Under the pieces are notes generated by a model, which saw nothing but the letters and a program-made list of their open reading frames with translations, did not search any database and was not told the DNA's origin. DNA of 64,000 nt from Setomelanomma holmii (Eukaryota > Ascomycota > Dothideomycetes > Pleosporales > Phaeosphaeriaceae): assembly GCA_010015745.1 (NCBI GenBank), contig ML978193.1, forward strand, positions 157,321-221,320, in the 5' to 3' direction. The translations under genes and the position numbers were made by a program. Shown in pieces: positions 11,931 through 24,000 of this stretch. Numbering within the stretch: position 1 is the first letter of the stretch; every line of letters starts with the position of its first letter.

Positions 11931-12670
11931 GCACTACCTTAATCATCCGATCAGCCGAAGAGCTTGCCTTTGTCGACTACCTGAAAGGGATGTACAATGG
12001 AATGAAATGTAGTAGGAGTCATGTTGCGTACCCACTGCTTCATATCATTTCTACTCTTGCGTCCTGCGTCAGAAACGAAAAGCATGCGCTGGTAGTCGGG
12101 AGTTTGTTTGAATTCGTCATTTTTTGCATGAGGTTAGGCATGGAAGGCGCTGTTGGGCCTTATGGCAGCATACACTGTGGTTTGGTCAATTATAGCATAT
12201 TCGACAAGTCGAACCCCACAAGATTATCTGGTACAATTGTGAAACGAGTGTAGATGCAGAGTATATTCCTTGAATGAGCATCAGCCCGAAGACTTGGATA
12301 TTCGACCGAGCACCGACCAACGGGGTGTCGCCCGACTACCGCCCGTTGCCCATGCCAACGCACCACCACGGCTGGGCGCAGAAGCCAGCTCCCACATCAG
12401 CCCAGTGGGTCTAGCCATTGATTGACGTCTGCCATACATTTGGTAAACCATACGGCTATCTTTGGATCTCTGAGATATACTCTCACCTTCAATCGTAAGA
12501 CACAATCGGACGCGGCCTTATCTCCGTACTGACGTTTTGTTTACAGCCCTCTCGAGACTTCACCGCAATCGGTACCAGCGACTCGGCCCAGTACTACACC
12601 GCAACATTCCACACTCCGCGCAAGGCGGCGCATACATTCCAAGTGAACCTCCAAGACCATATCCTCCAAC
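11931..12670. other. Intergenic, no gene seen
   Basis: 3' region of the LIM gene and promoter of the secreted protein gene. Only short frames without similarity are present. Confidence 0.45.
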
Positions 12671-13492
12671 ATGCGACCTTACCTCGCGCCAATCCTCCTC
12701 GCGCCTCTCACAGCCCTCGCGGCACCCGACGCCTTTGCGCCATTTGAACCCGCAGCGGTCGCTCAACTCGAACAACTCCCAACGACAGACAACACCACCA
12801 TTCTCGAGAATGACAGTAACACCCCAATCGAACTCCTCCGGCGCCAAAACAACGCCTGCGCAACAAACTACTACGCCTGTTCCGCCCTCGGCGCCCCAGG
12901 CCTCTGCTGCCCACGAACCGCAATCTGCACCTCCGACACTGCACGAAACGTAGCATGCTGTCCCCAAGGCGCCGTCTGCACCGGGGCCCTCGGGACCGCC
13001 ATCGCCACCGGCTCACCAGTTACCACCACCACTAGCAGTCCAACATTCGTCCTCGCAAGCACCACCAACACTGGGTCCTTTATACAAGTCACCACCGTCC
13101 CGAATGCAGCAGGCAGATCAACGGTACAAAACGCCTTCTACCCCTTCCCCTACATCGCGACTACTTACATCAACGCAGCGTCCTGCAGCGCCGCTTACAC
13201 GTCTTGCCAGAGCGATGCGAGCGCTTGCACGACTGCGCTAGCGAATGGCGCGCAAGGCGTCACGGTGTCTGCGCCGAATGGGGGTGTCACGTTTACGGCG
13301 ATCCCGAGTGTGGGGCTGGCGAGCGCGCAGAGTATTTGTGCGAGCTTGAGCAGTCAGGCGTGTTATGGGCTGCAGGTTGAGGCGTGTAGGAGCTTTGATG
13401 GCGCAGGCGCGGCGCCAACGGGGAGGTGTGCTGGGTTGGGGATGGTTGGGGCGGGGGTTGTTGTGGGTGTTGCGGGTGGAATGCTGCGGTGA
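12671..13492 (+). CDS. Cys-rich secreted protein, probably GPI-anchored
   Basis: A single exon of 273 residues. The hydrophobic N-terminus (MRPYLAPILLAPLTALAAP) looks like a signal peptide. A dibasic LLRRQ around residues 55-59 could be a Kex2-type processing site. A Cys-rich block follows, with CCPRTAICTSD and ACCPQGAVC, which gives a disulfide-rich fold. A Thr/Ser-rich stretch comes next (TTTTSSPTF), then a second Cys-containing region. The C-terminus is hydrophobic (GMVGAGVVVGVAGGML), as in GPI-anchored cell-wall proteins. The 3' half has visibly different base use (G/T-rich, while the 5' half is C-rich) but stays in one frame. Function is unknown; a role at the cell surface is inference. 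Confidence 0.8.
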   Translation: MRPYLAPILLAPLTALAAPDAFAPFEPAAVAQLEQLPTTDNTTILENDSNTPIELLRRQNNACATNYYACSALGAPGLCCPRTAICTSDTARNVACCPQGAVCTGALGTAIATGSPVTTTTSSPTFVLASTTNTGSFIQVTTVPNAAGRSTVQNAFYPFPYIATTYINAASCSAAYTSCQSDASACTTALANGAQGVTVSAPNGGVTFTAIPSVGLASAQSICASLSSQACYGLQVEACRSFDGAGAAPTGRCAGLGMVGAGVVVGVAGGMLR

Positions 13493-14288
13493 TGAGAACA
13501 GATTTGGGATATCGATGGGTCTTGCTTCCTATGTGAATAATATGGAGGGTTTCTTTTGATGGCTGGGATGATCAGGTCATGGGATTTGGCTTATGATCTT
13601 TCTGGAAGAGCTTTTGCATATACTGGAGTCTTTTAGGTTCGGAGTCTGGAGACTGAGAGAAATGATACGACTCCAATGCTATATATGTCATCTCTGAGTC
13701 TGCAGAACATGTCGCCTCGAAATCCTATCTTTGAGTATATTTTCGATGTCAGTGGGCTGTGATGGCAGCAATGTTAATAACGACACCGTAGCAATTCTCA
13801 CTTTGAAGACTTCTAATCTCAACATCTATTCACAAAAGGTAGACTCCAAAGTGACGTGTAAGCACATCATGTCCCTTGTCTTAGAAGTGTTCGGTCAAAC
13901 CTATGCAACACTTCTGGAACTGGCAGTTACAGCAGGCGTATTAGGTCCAGACTAGTGTCGAGATCGTATGGTATACTTTTGATTCGCATATGTAAGATTC
14001 TGTGATAGTCCATTTTAAGCCTGACCCGAGGTACAAATGAGAAACTGATATAGGCTATGTCCACTAGATGGTAACCAAGTATGAAAGATCCGTCAAAACA
14101 CAATGGGTATATGGGTATGTCCAAACCTGAACTCCAAGCATATGCTCGGGTATGATAGTATGTCGACGCTCTCGCGATGTCAGCGACTCGGAAGCCGCCA
14201 GTTTCGAGAGCATATGTATGCCGTTTGCTGAGATATATAGTGTGAGATGTCGTTCATGTTGTGCTCAGAAGGGCGCCGAAAAGCGTTC
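13493..14288. other. Convergent intergenic region, no gene seen
   Basis: About 0.8 kb between convergent genes, moderately A/T-rich. It should contain both 3' UTRs. Nothing else was recognised. Confidence 0.45.
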
Positions 14289-15942
14289 CTAGCAGCCGCC
14301 GTCGCTCTCGTCATAGTCCTCGAGGTCAGGCTCATCGACTGCCCAAAGGATGAAAGGTCCGTTGTAATCATTCTGCCACGTGTCAGTACTCAAAAGTCCA
14401 TAGACTTTGTGTTCATGTTATACTTACATTGAAGTTCACAGTCTCCGAAGCATACCACCATCGACCCAAGATGATACGACCTCCGGGCAGTACAACACCT
14501 TCGTACGCCCAAAGGTTGTCTTGCTCGACCTGGTCGAAATCATCCATGAAGTGCTTCATGAAAGTGATGCGCTGCCAGCCTGGTATACCGCACTGTTCAG
14601 GAAGAGGGTTGAGCCAGCCAATAGCGTTGAAATCATCGTCTAAATCCACGCCTGTGCCGGTGAACTGCACGTTGTCCTGTGTTGGGTCTGGTTTGGGTTT
14701 GTTTCGAGCCTGAGCTGTTGGCGCCACGGGGATCGTGTTTCGAAGCGAGTGAAGGCACTTCTCAAAGATCTCAGGCCACCGAAGCTGAGAACCTTCCACA
14801 AAATCGAGTTCGAGCGACTTGATGTTGTCAGTATTTGGCGGCGCAAAGCTTGGAAAATTGCTCACCTGGATCTTGCCTTCGTCGACATTCTTATCAGACA
14901 AGAACACATCACCGACCTGGTCCGCTGACAGCTTTCGGAGCTTGGCGACCTCATTAGCCTCAAGAAAAGCATAAGTGCCCTTCCAATGGTTACCCAGCGC
15001 ATAAGCTCCCTTGCGCAAAGGCTCCTGCCATGCCGAGGGCTTTTGCTTCGGAGTGAGCTCCTCCATGGCGCCGAAAAGCGACGCAACTTCTTCGTTCATC
15101 ATGTGATGTCGGAAGAAGTGCATACAGTGTAACATCCACTCCATGTTCACATCGGTGAAGCCCTGGCCTCCATACAGCGGAGCACTGTTGGTAGCCAGAT
15201 AGACGACCCGCTGTGACTCTTCGACAGCGAAGAGGTTGTGCTTCAAATCCTCAAGCTGGAACAAGAAGTGTGAGCACATCAGCTTGATGGCAGCAAGTAG
15301 TCGGTTAACGTGAGCGGGTTCTTTGCGGCCAAGCCGTGGCGCGCGTCGGTTGTTCAAGAGGATCTTGGAATTCAGAACGAACCTCAAGAGGAGCGTCTGG
15401 TTCATGCACCACGGGCGACCATGCTCATCTACCTCGACGCGGCCGCGGAAGCTATCTACATACTGTAAGCCGCTGGTTAGGCTTGTGAGCCTTCGCTTTG
15501 ATCCATGTGCTACAATGTAATCACACGTTCATGAAGAGAACTTACCGACAATGAGTTCCAGCAGCACCCGCAAAACATCCTGCTCACGACTCTTGTGCCC
15601 GCGGAAGAAGTCACATCCCGTTCCGCGGCGGAGTTGCTTTGTGCGCCGCTGATACGACTTCTTCAACTCCTTGTTCGACGGTCCGTCCTGGAAGGCGAAC
15701 TTCTCACGGAATCTCGCGCGCCAAAAAGAGCCCCAATCGCCATCGACGGCATCGTTCGTCTTCCGACATATCAAGCGGAAGTTGGCAAGGTCCTTGTCTG
15801 ATTCGAGGTATCGGGCAATGGCTTGATTGAGCTATGAGTGTTCGTTAGAGGATGCATTGTCCATCTGCATAATGGTGATCTTACGTACCTCAATAGGAGT
15901 GGTGTTGAAGGCCGTAGTCGGAGAGGGAGGATCGTGAGCCAT
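14289..15942 (-). CDS. F-box-like hypothetical protein
   Basis: Exons 15942-15889, 15831-15546, 15509-14428 and 14372-14289 give 501 residues. After a short N-terminus (MAHDPPSPTTAFNTTPIE) the sequence LNQAIARYLESDKDLANF, then RLICRKTNDAVDGDW, resembles an F-box helix bundle that would recruit an SCF ubiquitin ligase through Skp1. The remaining 430 residues are a conserved-looking globular region without a domain I recognise. It includes WMLHCMHFFRHHMM and GGRIILGRWWYASETVNF. The C-terminus is acidic (DEPDLEDYDESDGGC) and needs the last small exon. A target-recognition role for the C-terminal region would fit an F-box protein but is inference. Confidence 0.8.
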
Positions 15943-16991
15943 GATTCAGGGATCCTGTATTTCAGACCGAGAAGATGCAGTGCTATGATCGACGAACCAA
16001 TATCCGAATTGAGAGCCAGTCAAGTAGCAGGTGGATGGAGCTGCAGCAGAGGATCCGAGAAGTAATATACTGGTTCGATACTCCTTAGCCAACTCTTGGT
16101 GAGAGAGCACCTGTATCGCCCCCAAGCCGCAGTGAAGGCCGTCGGAACTCGTAGCGTCGGCGCTTGCAAGTTCGAACTCAACGTGAAGGTGGGATGCTGC
16201 CTAATGCGTGCGCCGCTCCCCACGTCTAGGCCCTGAGGTCCTTGGTGCAAACGATGCAGCGAAGCTGCAAGCTCGACGAACGCTCCGGGAGTTTTTGCGT
16301 ACGGTGATTGCCGCGTCTAGAGTGTCGTTTGAGAGCTGCTTGATGTGAATGCAGAGTGGAGTGGTGGCTACCATATATGCAGAGCGCTCGGCTGTGGCAA
16401 GAGCATCCAAGAAAGTACGCATGAGCGTTGAGATCGAGAGCGAGAGCGAGGAAGAAGTTCGACAGCGAGTCCCTCGTATGCTGTCAGTTTGGGAAGATGC
16501 TGTTGCTTCTGGTGGTTGGATGTAGTTGCTCTTCATTGTTGTGTTGATATTCGCCAGGAAGGTGTCACCAATGACGAGCACGGCAACCTCGAGCTTTCGA
16601 GCTTGCCAGTCTTGACAAAGGCCGTATCTGAAACACACTGTTGGGCTTCGCGAGCTTTGCACAGAGACATTGAGACACGATGAAAATTACGTGAAGTCAT
16701 AGTAGAAGGCGAGTACAACATTCTGATTTTGGAGATACTGAGATCATACATACTTCCAGATCAAGTGCTGTTAGCAAGCTAACCATCGGTCTGCCACAAC
16801 CCCAGCATTAGTCCTTTCCTCGATCCTGACTGTATTTAGCCCACTATCAGGCACCCTGACCCGCCTGCTCGGACGCGACGCAGGCCTATTCGCGTATAGC
16901 TGCACACTGTCCAAGCTCAGGCGCTCGGTCAAATGAGAGCGCGGCGTTCAAAATCCACAGGATAGTGGACTCTGTCTAGCCTCAGGCCTGC
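15943..16991. other. Intergenic, one doubtful ORF
   Basis: About 1 kb between two minus-strand genes. A 153-codon minus frame at 16201-16662 is Ser/Thr/Arg-rich with no domain or splice support and is not called as a gene. Confidence 0.4.
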
Positions 16992-18795
16992 TTAGATCAA
17001 CGGAATGCCACCGACCACTGCTGCTCCCGCCACCCAGTAGCTGCCCCTGCTGACCTTCCAACGCTTGATGCCCCTACTATTGCTTGAGCTAGGCGTGGGG
17101 GCACTTCCGGTCGGGCTTCCACTGGCACCACTGCTCGAAGCCCGGCGGACATCGTTGACGCCGCTGCCATCCGTCTTTGTGATGACGTAGATTTCGCCAG
17201 TAGAGTCAGAAGACATGTACAATCGCCCCTGACTATCCCAGGCTAATCCTACAGGGCGGAAGCAATTGGTTGGACATCTTGTCAGGTCAGGGTTGGAGAC
17301 AATGTCTGCAGCCGCGGTTGTGCTGTTTGCTGGAGCTCTTGGTTGACCATTGCCGTCAAATTCGACAAAGCTTAGCTTGTAACCAATGGGTAATTGTCGG
17401 TTCCTATGCTCATGTTAGCAAAGATAAATCAAGAGGCCGACAAGCTCTCGCGAGGCTGGGAAGCTCGAAACAGGCCTGAGCTTTCCAGTGTCACAGCACA
17501 ACAGCTCCTTCAGATGGCTACTCCAACTTTCGACTACACCAAGGGCTCGGTGCCTTCACCACGCTGAACAGTTATTCTGAGATCCCTTGATGCTGTGCGA
17601 GTGTCGTGGTGCAGTTGTGCTGCTGCCCACCATGATCTCACTTCCAAATTTCCTAAGCCTCGCGAGAGAAGAGAGAAGACATACCAAGATCCATGCATAG
17701 TGACCCATGCGCCCGTGCCGTTGGTGTTGAACTTGATGTCGAGTGGAGCCATATGTGCGTTGAAAGTGATTCTGGGAGCAATACGGTCTTGTTGACAGAC
17801 GTCGTCGTTCACGGTGGCGTTCTGGGTGCCGATCGCGAAGTTGGTTCCCGTCCGCAGGCCAGTATTGTCCGGAATCTCAGATACATTCCATGCAGCAAAG
17901 CAGCTAGGGTAGCCGTAATTCTCGCCCTGGACGTTAGCCCCGGAACCGTTGAGATATCCATGAAAGTTCAGCTCTTCTCCAGGGTTGTTCTGGTTGATAG
18001 TTTGACCATCTCTCTGGATGTTGTCTACGCTGTTCTCGACGGAGTAGATTGCGCCGGTGACGGGGTCTTCAGCTACGCCAACAGAGTTGCGCAGGCCCCA
18101 ACCGAGTAGAAGACCGTCTCGCGCGTGTTGGTATGCGGAATCAGTGATATTGCTGATGTTGAAAGCCTTGATCGTAGATACTCCAGTCGTAACGTCCACA
18201 GTCTGGGGGTCGATGTTGCCAACACTACCGCGACTGACCAGGAGCAACGAGGGTTCCTTCGCTGAGAGTAGAAGTGTGCGGGTGGTGTGGCCTTCGTCAT
18301 CGCCCATGCCCTCAACTATATCTCTTGACTCGCCAGACACTCGGCCTTGTTGAGCATCATATGTCCAAGCATACACATTGCTGTGCGAGGAGGCGTATAG
18401 AGTACGGCCATCTTGCGAGAGCGCGATGCCATGATTGAGCTAGTCAAGTTAGTTATAGCAAAGGTCATAATCACAATTGACCTCACCCCATCATCGTCGA
18501 CAACCACTTGCGTAGGACTATTCTGCCTGACACACGCCCCATCACCACTCAGTGGCAACCTGCTGATGCCATGACCCTGCTCAACCACCAGCAGCCCACC
18601 TGCCGAATCGAACTGGATGCCGCGCGGATCCCGCAGATTATTCGCAACAACCTGGACACGGAATCCTGGCGCCACAGACGGGGCTCCATGTGCGGGGGCA
18701 ATGGAGCTTGGGCACGCTGCCGCTGTTGACGAGGTGCTCTGCGCTCTAGCGGTCAGCACCACGGAAGCGAGGCCGAGTAAGTGTTTTAGCGCCAT
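16992..18795 (-). CDS. Secreted sorbosone/pyranose dehydrogenase (AA12-like PQQ beta-propeller), GPI tail
   Basis: Likely extracellular PQQ-type sugar oxidoreductase of the L-sorbosone/pyranose dehydrogenase family. Exons 18795-18487, 18439-17685 and 17403-16992 give 491 residues. A signal peptide is seen (MALKHLLGLASVVLTARAQS). Beta-propeller motifs follow: DPRGIQFDSAGGLLVVEQG, LNHGIALSQDGRTLYASS, GWGLRNSVGVAEDPVTGAIY, GEELNFHGYL and APLDIKFNTNGTGAWVTMHG. The last continues as SWNRQLPIGYKLSFVEFDG across intron 2, and CFRPVGLAWDSQGRLYMSS closes the fold. A Ser/Pro-rich linker and hydrophobic end (SYWVAGAAVVGGIPLI) suggest GPI anchoring. The cofactor is assumed from the family. Intron 2 is 281 bp and forms an inverted repeat. 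Confidence 0.88.
17404..17684 (-). repeat. 281-bp intron with long imperfect inverted repeat
   Basis: This intron of the sorbosone dehydrogenase gene is about five times longer than the typical introns in the window. It carries a perfect 13-bp inverted repeat, CTCTCGCGAGGCT at 17445-17457 and its complement at 17656-17668. A second matching pair, CAGCACAAC and its complement, lies at similar spacing inside. The intron could therefore fold into a long hairpin. Donor GTATGT and acceptor GCATAG are normal. It is a candidate introner-like element or a small inserted foldback element. Confidence 0.6.
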
Positions 18796-21052
18796 CGCGA
18801 GCTGAGCGATATGTGAGTGGCCGAGGGCGTATGCGAGGTGGGGTAAGCAAGCTGAAATGTTGGTACTGGTACGGTCGAGAACGGCTATGCAGGTACAGAT
18901 GAAGCTTAGAGTACTTCAAGGGAGGTGACACGGATGGACCGTTTGTTTGCGCCAAACATTGAGGGTTTGCCACCATTGGAACTTCTGCTTCGAGCTCAAA
19001 CGGCAGAAACAGATGTCACATATACCTCCTGACTACCCCTCAGTGGCAATTGCCCTTGAATGAGGCAGCTGCCACCTGCTGACATTGTCGTCGTGGTCGT
19101 GCATTTCTCAAGGAGATCCGGTTGCTTGGCGACGTCATACATCTGGGCGCGCAACAACCACCGCGAGGGCATCTCAGACTTTTGCAGTTTCAAGGCCTTC
19201 AACGTCTTCATTGGCGAGGACTTTTATACCGGTAGTCTGTATCGCATCCTGGTATGACATGCAGCCGACAGACGTCGGGTTGACGAGCCGAGGCGTGACG
19301 GAAGAAGGCTGTATACCTTCACGCGCGTGGTCAGCGCGTTGGGAAGGTGAATCGACAAAATGGTGTAAACACTGGTAAGCCAAGACATGGGAATCTTTGC
19401 TTCTTTAGCGCTTCGTCAGCGAGCGGGGAAACAGGAATATGCATATGTATGACAGTGCGCGCAATCTGCAGTTTGCAAATCGTACGAGCGGCTCGATAAC
19501 TTCGGCGCCATGTCTGCGACTTGTGAGGCTGTGCTCGCGTGGTTTTTGGTACTTATTCCCGCCAGAATTTCAACCATTGCAGCTGGGCAAGAAGTAAGGC
19601 CGAAGTTCAGCACCGACATCCACAATCGCATTTGTAATCTATCCTAGCTCCGGTGGTTGTGCTTCATGGAGCATGATGTTGAGGCTACAGTAATGGTCAC
19701 CGTCTCATTAACACTTGGCTCCTCAGAAATGCGTATGCTGCGTATCGCACTCTTCGAACATGGGCTCTGTTGAGTAATATATTAGAGTCATTCGCTTATT
19801 CATTGAGAGCGAAGAAAGTTGACAAAAGAGCGATCATGGCGATATTCATGTTACATCGTGGTAGGAAGAACGTACCCAAGGACGGACGGCATGGTAATTG
19901 CTTGAGCATATTTCATCACGGGATTAGCATAGACAGCACGGATAAGACAAAGGCCGTCCCGAGCACCTTCGCCATTGTTGTGGGCGCCAAACGGCTGCTA
20001 GCAGACGTCGTGGAAAGTTAATGTGAAGATCACGCAGTAGCGGGGTGTGATTCGGTTAAGGATGGGCAGTAGTTCATTTAGCTGCAACGGCTTCCGGTAG
20101 ATCATGGCAGACTGATGGGAACCAACCAGGTTGACAAGTATTGGATATCAATTTGAGATATGTGTCCGACATGGTGTCAATGGATGAAGAAGGTGTTGAC
20201 AAGGTACCGGGTGTTTGCGACGGCAGCGAAGATCATCCATCGAACCAGGCTCTATATCGATGCCCAATAAGCCCGTTGCGGAAGTTTGATGCTTCGGGCC
20301 AGACTCTTCCATGCAAACTTCACAGTGCACGGTCGCGTGGACCAAGGGAACCGTCATTAAAACATATTCAAAGTTTGTGTATTCGCGTCTCGAAGGACTG
20401 TAAAGTGCCGGCCGTCAAGTAATCGATGCAGATTTTTGAGCGCGCCCCATGGTTATTCAAATGAAGATCAAGGAACAGAAAAGGACAACAGTACCGAAGA
20501 ACCCATCCGCTTTTGTACATGATCCGGCATGACTCCGTGATGCTAGGAACCATGGCTCGCATACTGCGCAGCCTATGTTCCTTGGTGAACCAACGCGGTG
20601 GTGATATTATATGCCTGCAAAACGCCGCTTTCTTTGACTGAACAAAAACCCAATGGACTGCGTAACCGCGTCCCTCCTCTTTTTCCGCGTTTATCCTGGC
20701 TGGGAGATGCTGCATCCTATGCAAAGAAAATGAGGACATGCAAACTCGCTTCAAATGCAACACACGGGCTTGGCCTAGAAGCCAATGGCGGCTGAGAATA
20801 CAGGGTGATGAATCCTGAGAAGCTATCGATCCTCGCTCGAACGCTTCGATCCAAAGTGAAATTATCCAGAAGAAATCTTGTGTTTCCGCCCAAACTTTTC
20901 CTGGGTATCATGACCTAGCCAGGGTCATCCTTCTATGATTCGGTCGACCATCCTGAATCAGTCATCTGATGTCGTCGCCAACCTCCATTACATCGTCGTA
21001 GCTTAGTGTACATAACCGTCATTCGTTGCGTTTTCGCCGCCAGGTCCGTGTA
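18796..21052. other. Long intergenic region, no gene seen
   Basis: About 2.3 kb without a convincing coding frame on either strand; frames stay under 135 codons and show no domain. The first part is the promoter of the sorbosone dehydrogenase gene. No transposon protein or long repeat was recognised. Confidence 0.4.
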
Positions 21053-24000
21053 CTATTGGAATATCTTGCTGAACGGCGGCTCTTCATGCCTTGGGCTGGT
21101 GTCTGGACTCGAGTACAAACCCTCGGCATCCCTGATGGCATCTTTCACTTTTCGTGTAAGGGTATTGACGTAGGGAACGATGCGTCGAAGTGTCGCGGTG
21201 TCGAACGGTACCTTCTTCGAAGGCGTAGGAGGCGCATCGGCAGCCGGCTCGAAGGTGCTTTTCCTACTCTGCAACGCTTCGATGACCGATCGCGCTTTGG
21301 CCTCGGAATCCTTGCGGGGACGTGTGATGATGGGTTTCGAGGTCGGCGCCTTCCTCGGCGTTTCGTATTTGGATTTTGGTGGTATTGGTGATGACTGTGG
21401 TCCAAAAATGCTGTGATTCGGTGGGAGGATTGACTTCCTGCGGGGCTGCTGCGATTGAGTATGAGCCCTACCAAGGTCCTCACCTGGTGATCCTGACTTG
21501 CGCCTGCCTCGACCTGCGCTCGGACTGGGACCAGGCACTTCTTCAAACGCGTCTTCGTCGAACCCAGGCGAGGAGGGAGGAGACAGACGCGGAACACCTT
21601 CATGGTCCGCCTCTTGATCGGCAAGGTCTATCATTGCGTCCACCTCTTCCCACATGCCTGAATGCGGTCCTTCCACTATGCCGAGACTGACTGCTCGTAT
21701 TCTGTGCTCCTTGAGCTCTTCAATGAGTAAACCCCACTCGCGCAATAGCCCAATGTTCGCTAGCACGTTGTTCTGCTGCTCTTGGATAGTCTTTGGTACG
21801 ACCATGGCTGTTCCGCTATCAACTCTTGGTGTGCTACCCGCTTCTTCGGCAACAGGGTCTTCATACAGCTCAGAGAAGTCGAAGTCATCATTCCAATCTT
21901 CGGTTACACCTTTGCTTCCTACTCCCCAGGTGCCAAACTTGTTGGTGACAACTGTGTTACGCTTACCTGTCGCATCTGGCACAACGGGGACACTCTGGCT
22001 GCGAGCGTGCAACCCGCTGGGGACTCGTCGTCCGACAGAGCGACTGCCTCGGCGATCTGCATCTTTCTTTCCGTGGACGGTTCGCGGTCGTGGCGGCGAG
22101 TGACTGCCCGAGCTCTTGTCAGCAGGCTGCTGTTCGGACCAATCGAATATGCTGCTGCGAGCGTCTCGGTCGCCGTGTTCTGCTGTGAGATGCTGTGGCG
22201 TGGTTGGCTTTGGACTCGAGCCCGCAGCAAGCAAGCGAGGATTGGAGCGCCGCAGTGACACAGGCGTCGCAACGTGGCTGGCTATCGGCAGATCAACCCA
22301 GGAGTCCTCAGCATCGCCTTCCTCAAGAGACCACCTACTGCTGTCGTCGTCGTCTTCTCCCGCGCGCGAGTCCCATTCCAATTGGCCAAGCGAGAGCGGC
22401 TTGGGCATACTCGGGGGAGAGGATGATGTCAGGCTTGGGAACAGAGGCGCACTGCTGGTTCGAGCGTAGCTAGGCGAGTCCTGGAGGGAGCAGTCGGGTC
22501 GCACCGTGCGCACTGGCGTCGAGATGCTCTCTTCTTCCTCAGCAATGCTGTGCTGTGCAGACGCACCATTGATGACGGGCTCCCCAAAAGCACCAGGGGG
22601 GAGGAGATCTCGTAGAGCAGTAACCTTGACCTTGGAAGGGGGGGACTCGTCAAATATGGTCTCTATGCGAGGCCCTCGCGGACCGCCCGACGTGCTCCTA
22701 GTTGCGCCAGTGCGTAGCGAATCAAACAGGGTCTCGCTTTGGAAGTCGGCGTCGTCCTCATCGCCCGAGCCTAAACCGCGAACTTCATTATCAGACGAGC
22801 CGACCAATGTCGAAGCTTGTTCTGAAGGGGCCATGGAATGACGCGACGGACGAACCCCCGATTGCGCTAAAGTTGGGGAGGGCGGGGCCTGATTGGCGGA
22901 CGGCACGGCTGAGGCAATCACCTCGTTGAGCTGAGGCACCGACGCCAAGCTGTCCTCAGGGCCATGAGCAGCGCGACGGACCGGCTGCGCGGGCAGCGGC
23001 GACGACGCAGAGCCTCCATCGCGTGCACTGCGCGCGGGCTGTGATTCGACGATCTCGGCGCCTCCAGCGGACGTCGCAATGTCGCGTCTAGCAAGCGCTG
23101 GATCAGTAACGTGCCGGCGGTGGTCGAGGTACGAGACGCTGTTGCGTCGCCTGCTCATCGTAGGGACGAGAGGGGCAGAGCTGATGCGCTGGCTCGCTCT
23201 GCGGGAGAGTCGCCCGCCTGGTGCTTTGGCAGTCTTGTGCCGCTTAGCGGACCCAGAAAGCAGGTCAGTAATGGAGAAGGAGCGCCGGGGCCGGGCTGCA
23301 TCGTCGGAGACGTCTGTCGAGGGGCGGGCGCGGGCGTGGTCCAGGGCATTGGAATGTGGTGCCTCAGTTCTGGTTGCAATGACAGCGGAGAAGCTAAGCG
23401 GGGTGCCTGGCCTGCTCACGAAGAACACGCTTTCACCGTCCTCACTTGCCGAATCCATCACTTCCTCTGCACCGGCCGACACTGACCTCGCGAGCACCAG
23501 CGTTGGCTTGTGCTTGCCGTCGGGCAGGATGCGTCTGAAGCCTTGCGTTTTTGACAGCGTGCGTTCTTTGGCAACTCTTGCAGTGAAGAAATGTGCATAC
23601 TCGGGCTCGCTGTCCGTTTGGGACGATTGCAGCGGCTCGTCCATTGATGTGTCTTCCACTGTCATCTCGAGCCGCGGCTGGTGCTGCAGCGTTGCCGACC
23701 GCTCGTGACTTGTGGCCGGCCGACGGAACGAGGGCCTGAGCGACCCTGAGCCCTGGATAGGCGTTTCATGATGGCGTCGCACCGACGAGGATCGCTTTAC
23801 CAGCTTGTTTGGCGGCAGTGGGGAGGGTGACCGCTTGCCCATGATGGGCGCAGTGGAGCCGTCGTGTGAGAACGCCATGGAGCCATTGGAGCATGATACT
23901 GACGGTGACAGCGGCGCAGGACTGGGATTCCGACTCGATGGCTGCGAGTTGGAGATGCTTGACAGGCGCTTGATCCACGAGGGCCTGCGTGCCGGAACAT

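Noticed and set aside
16201..16662. 153-codon minus-strand frame
   Set aside because: No domain, no splice structure and low-complexity composition; treated as intergenic.
1..18795. Secondary-metabolite cluster built on the Zn2Cys6 factor, the epoxide hydrolase and the sorbosone dehydrogenase
   Set aside because: These genes are kilobases apart with housekeeping genes between them, and no backbone synthase is present.
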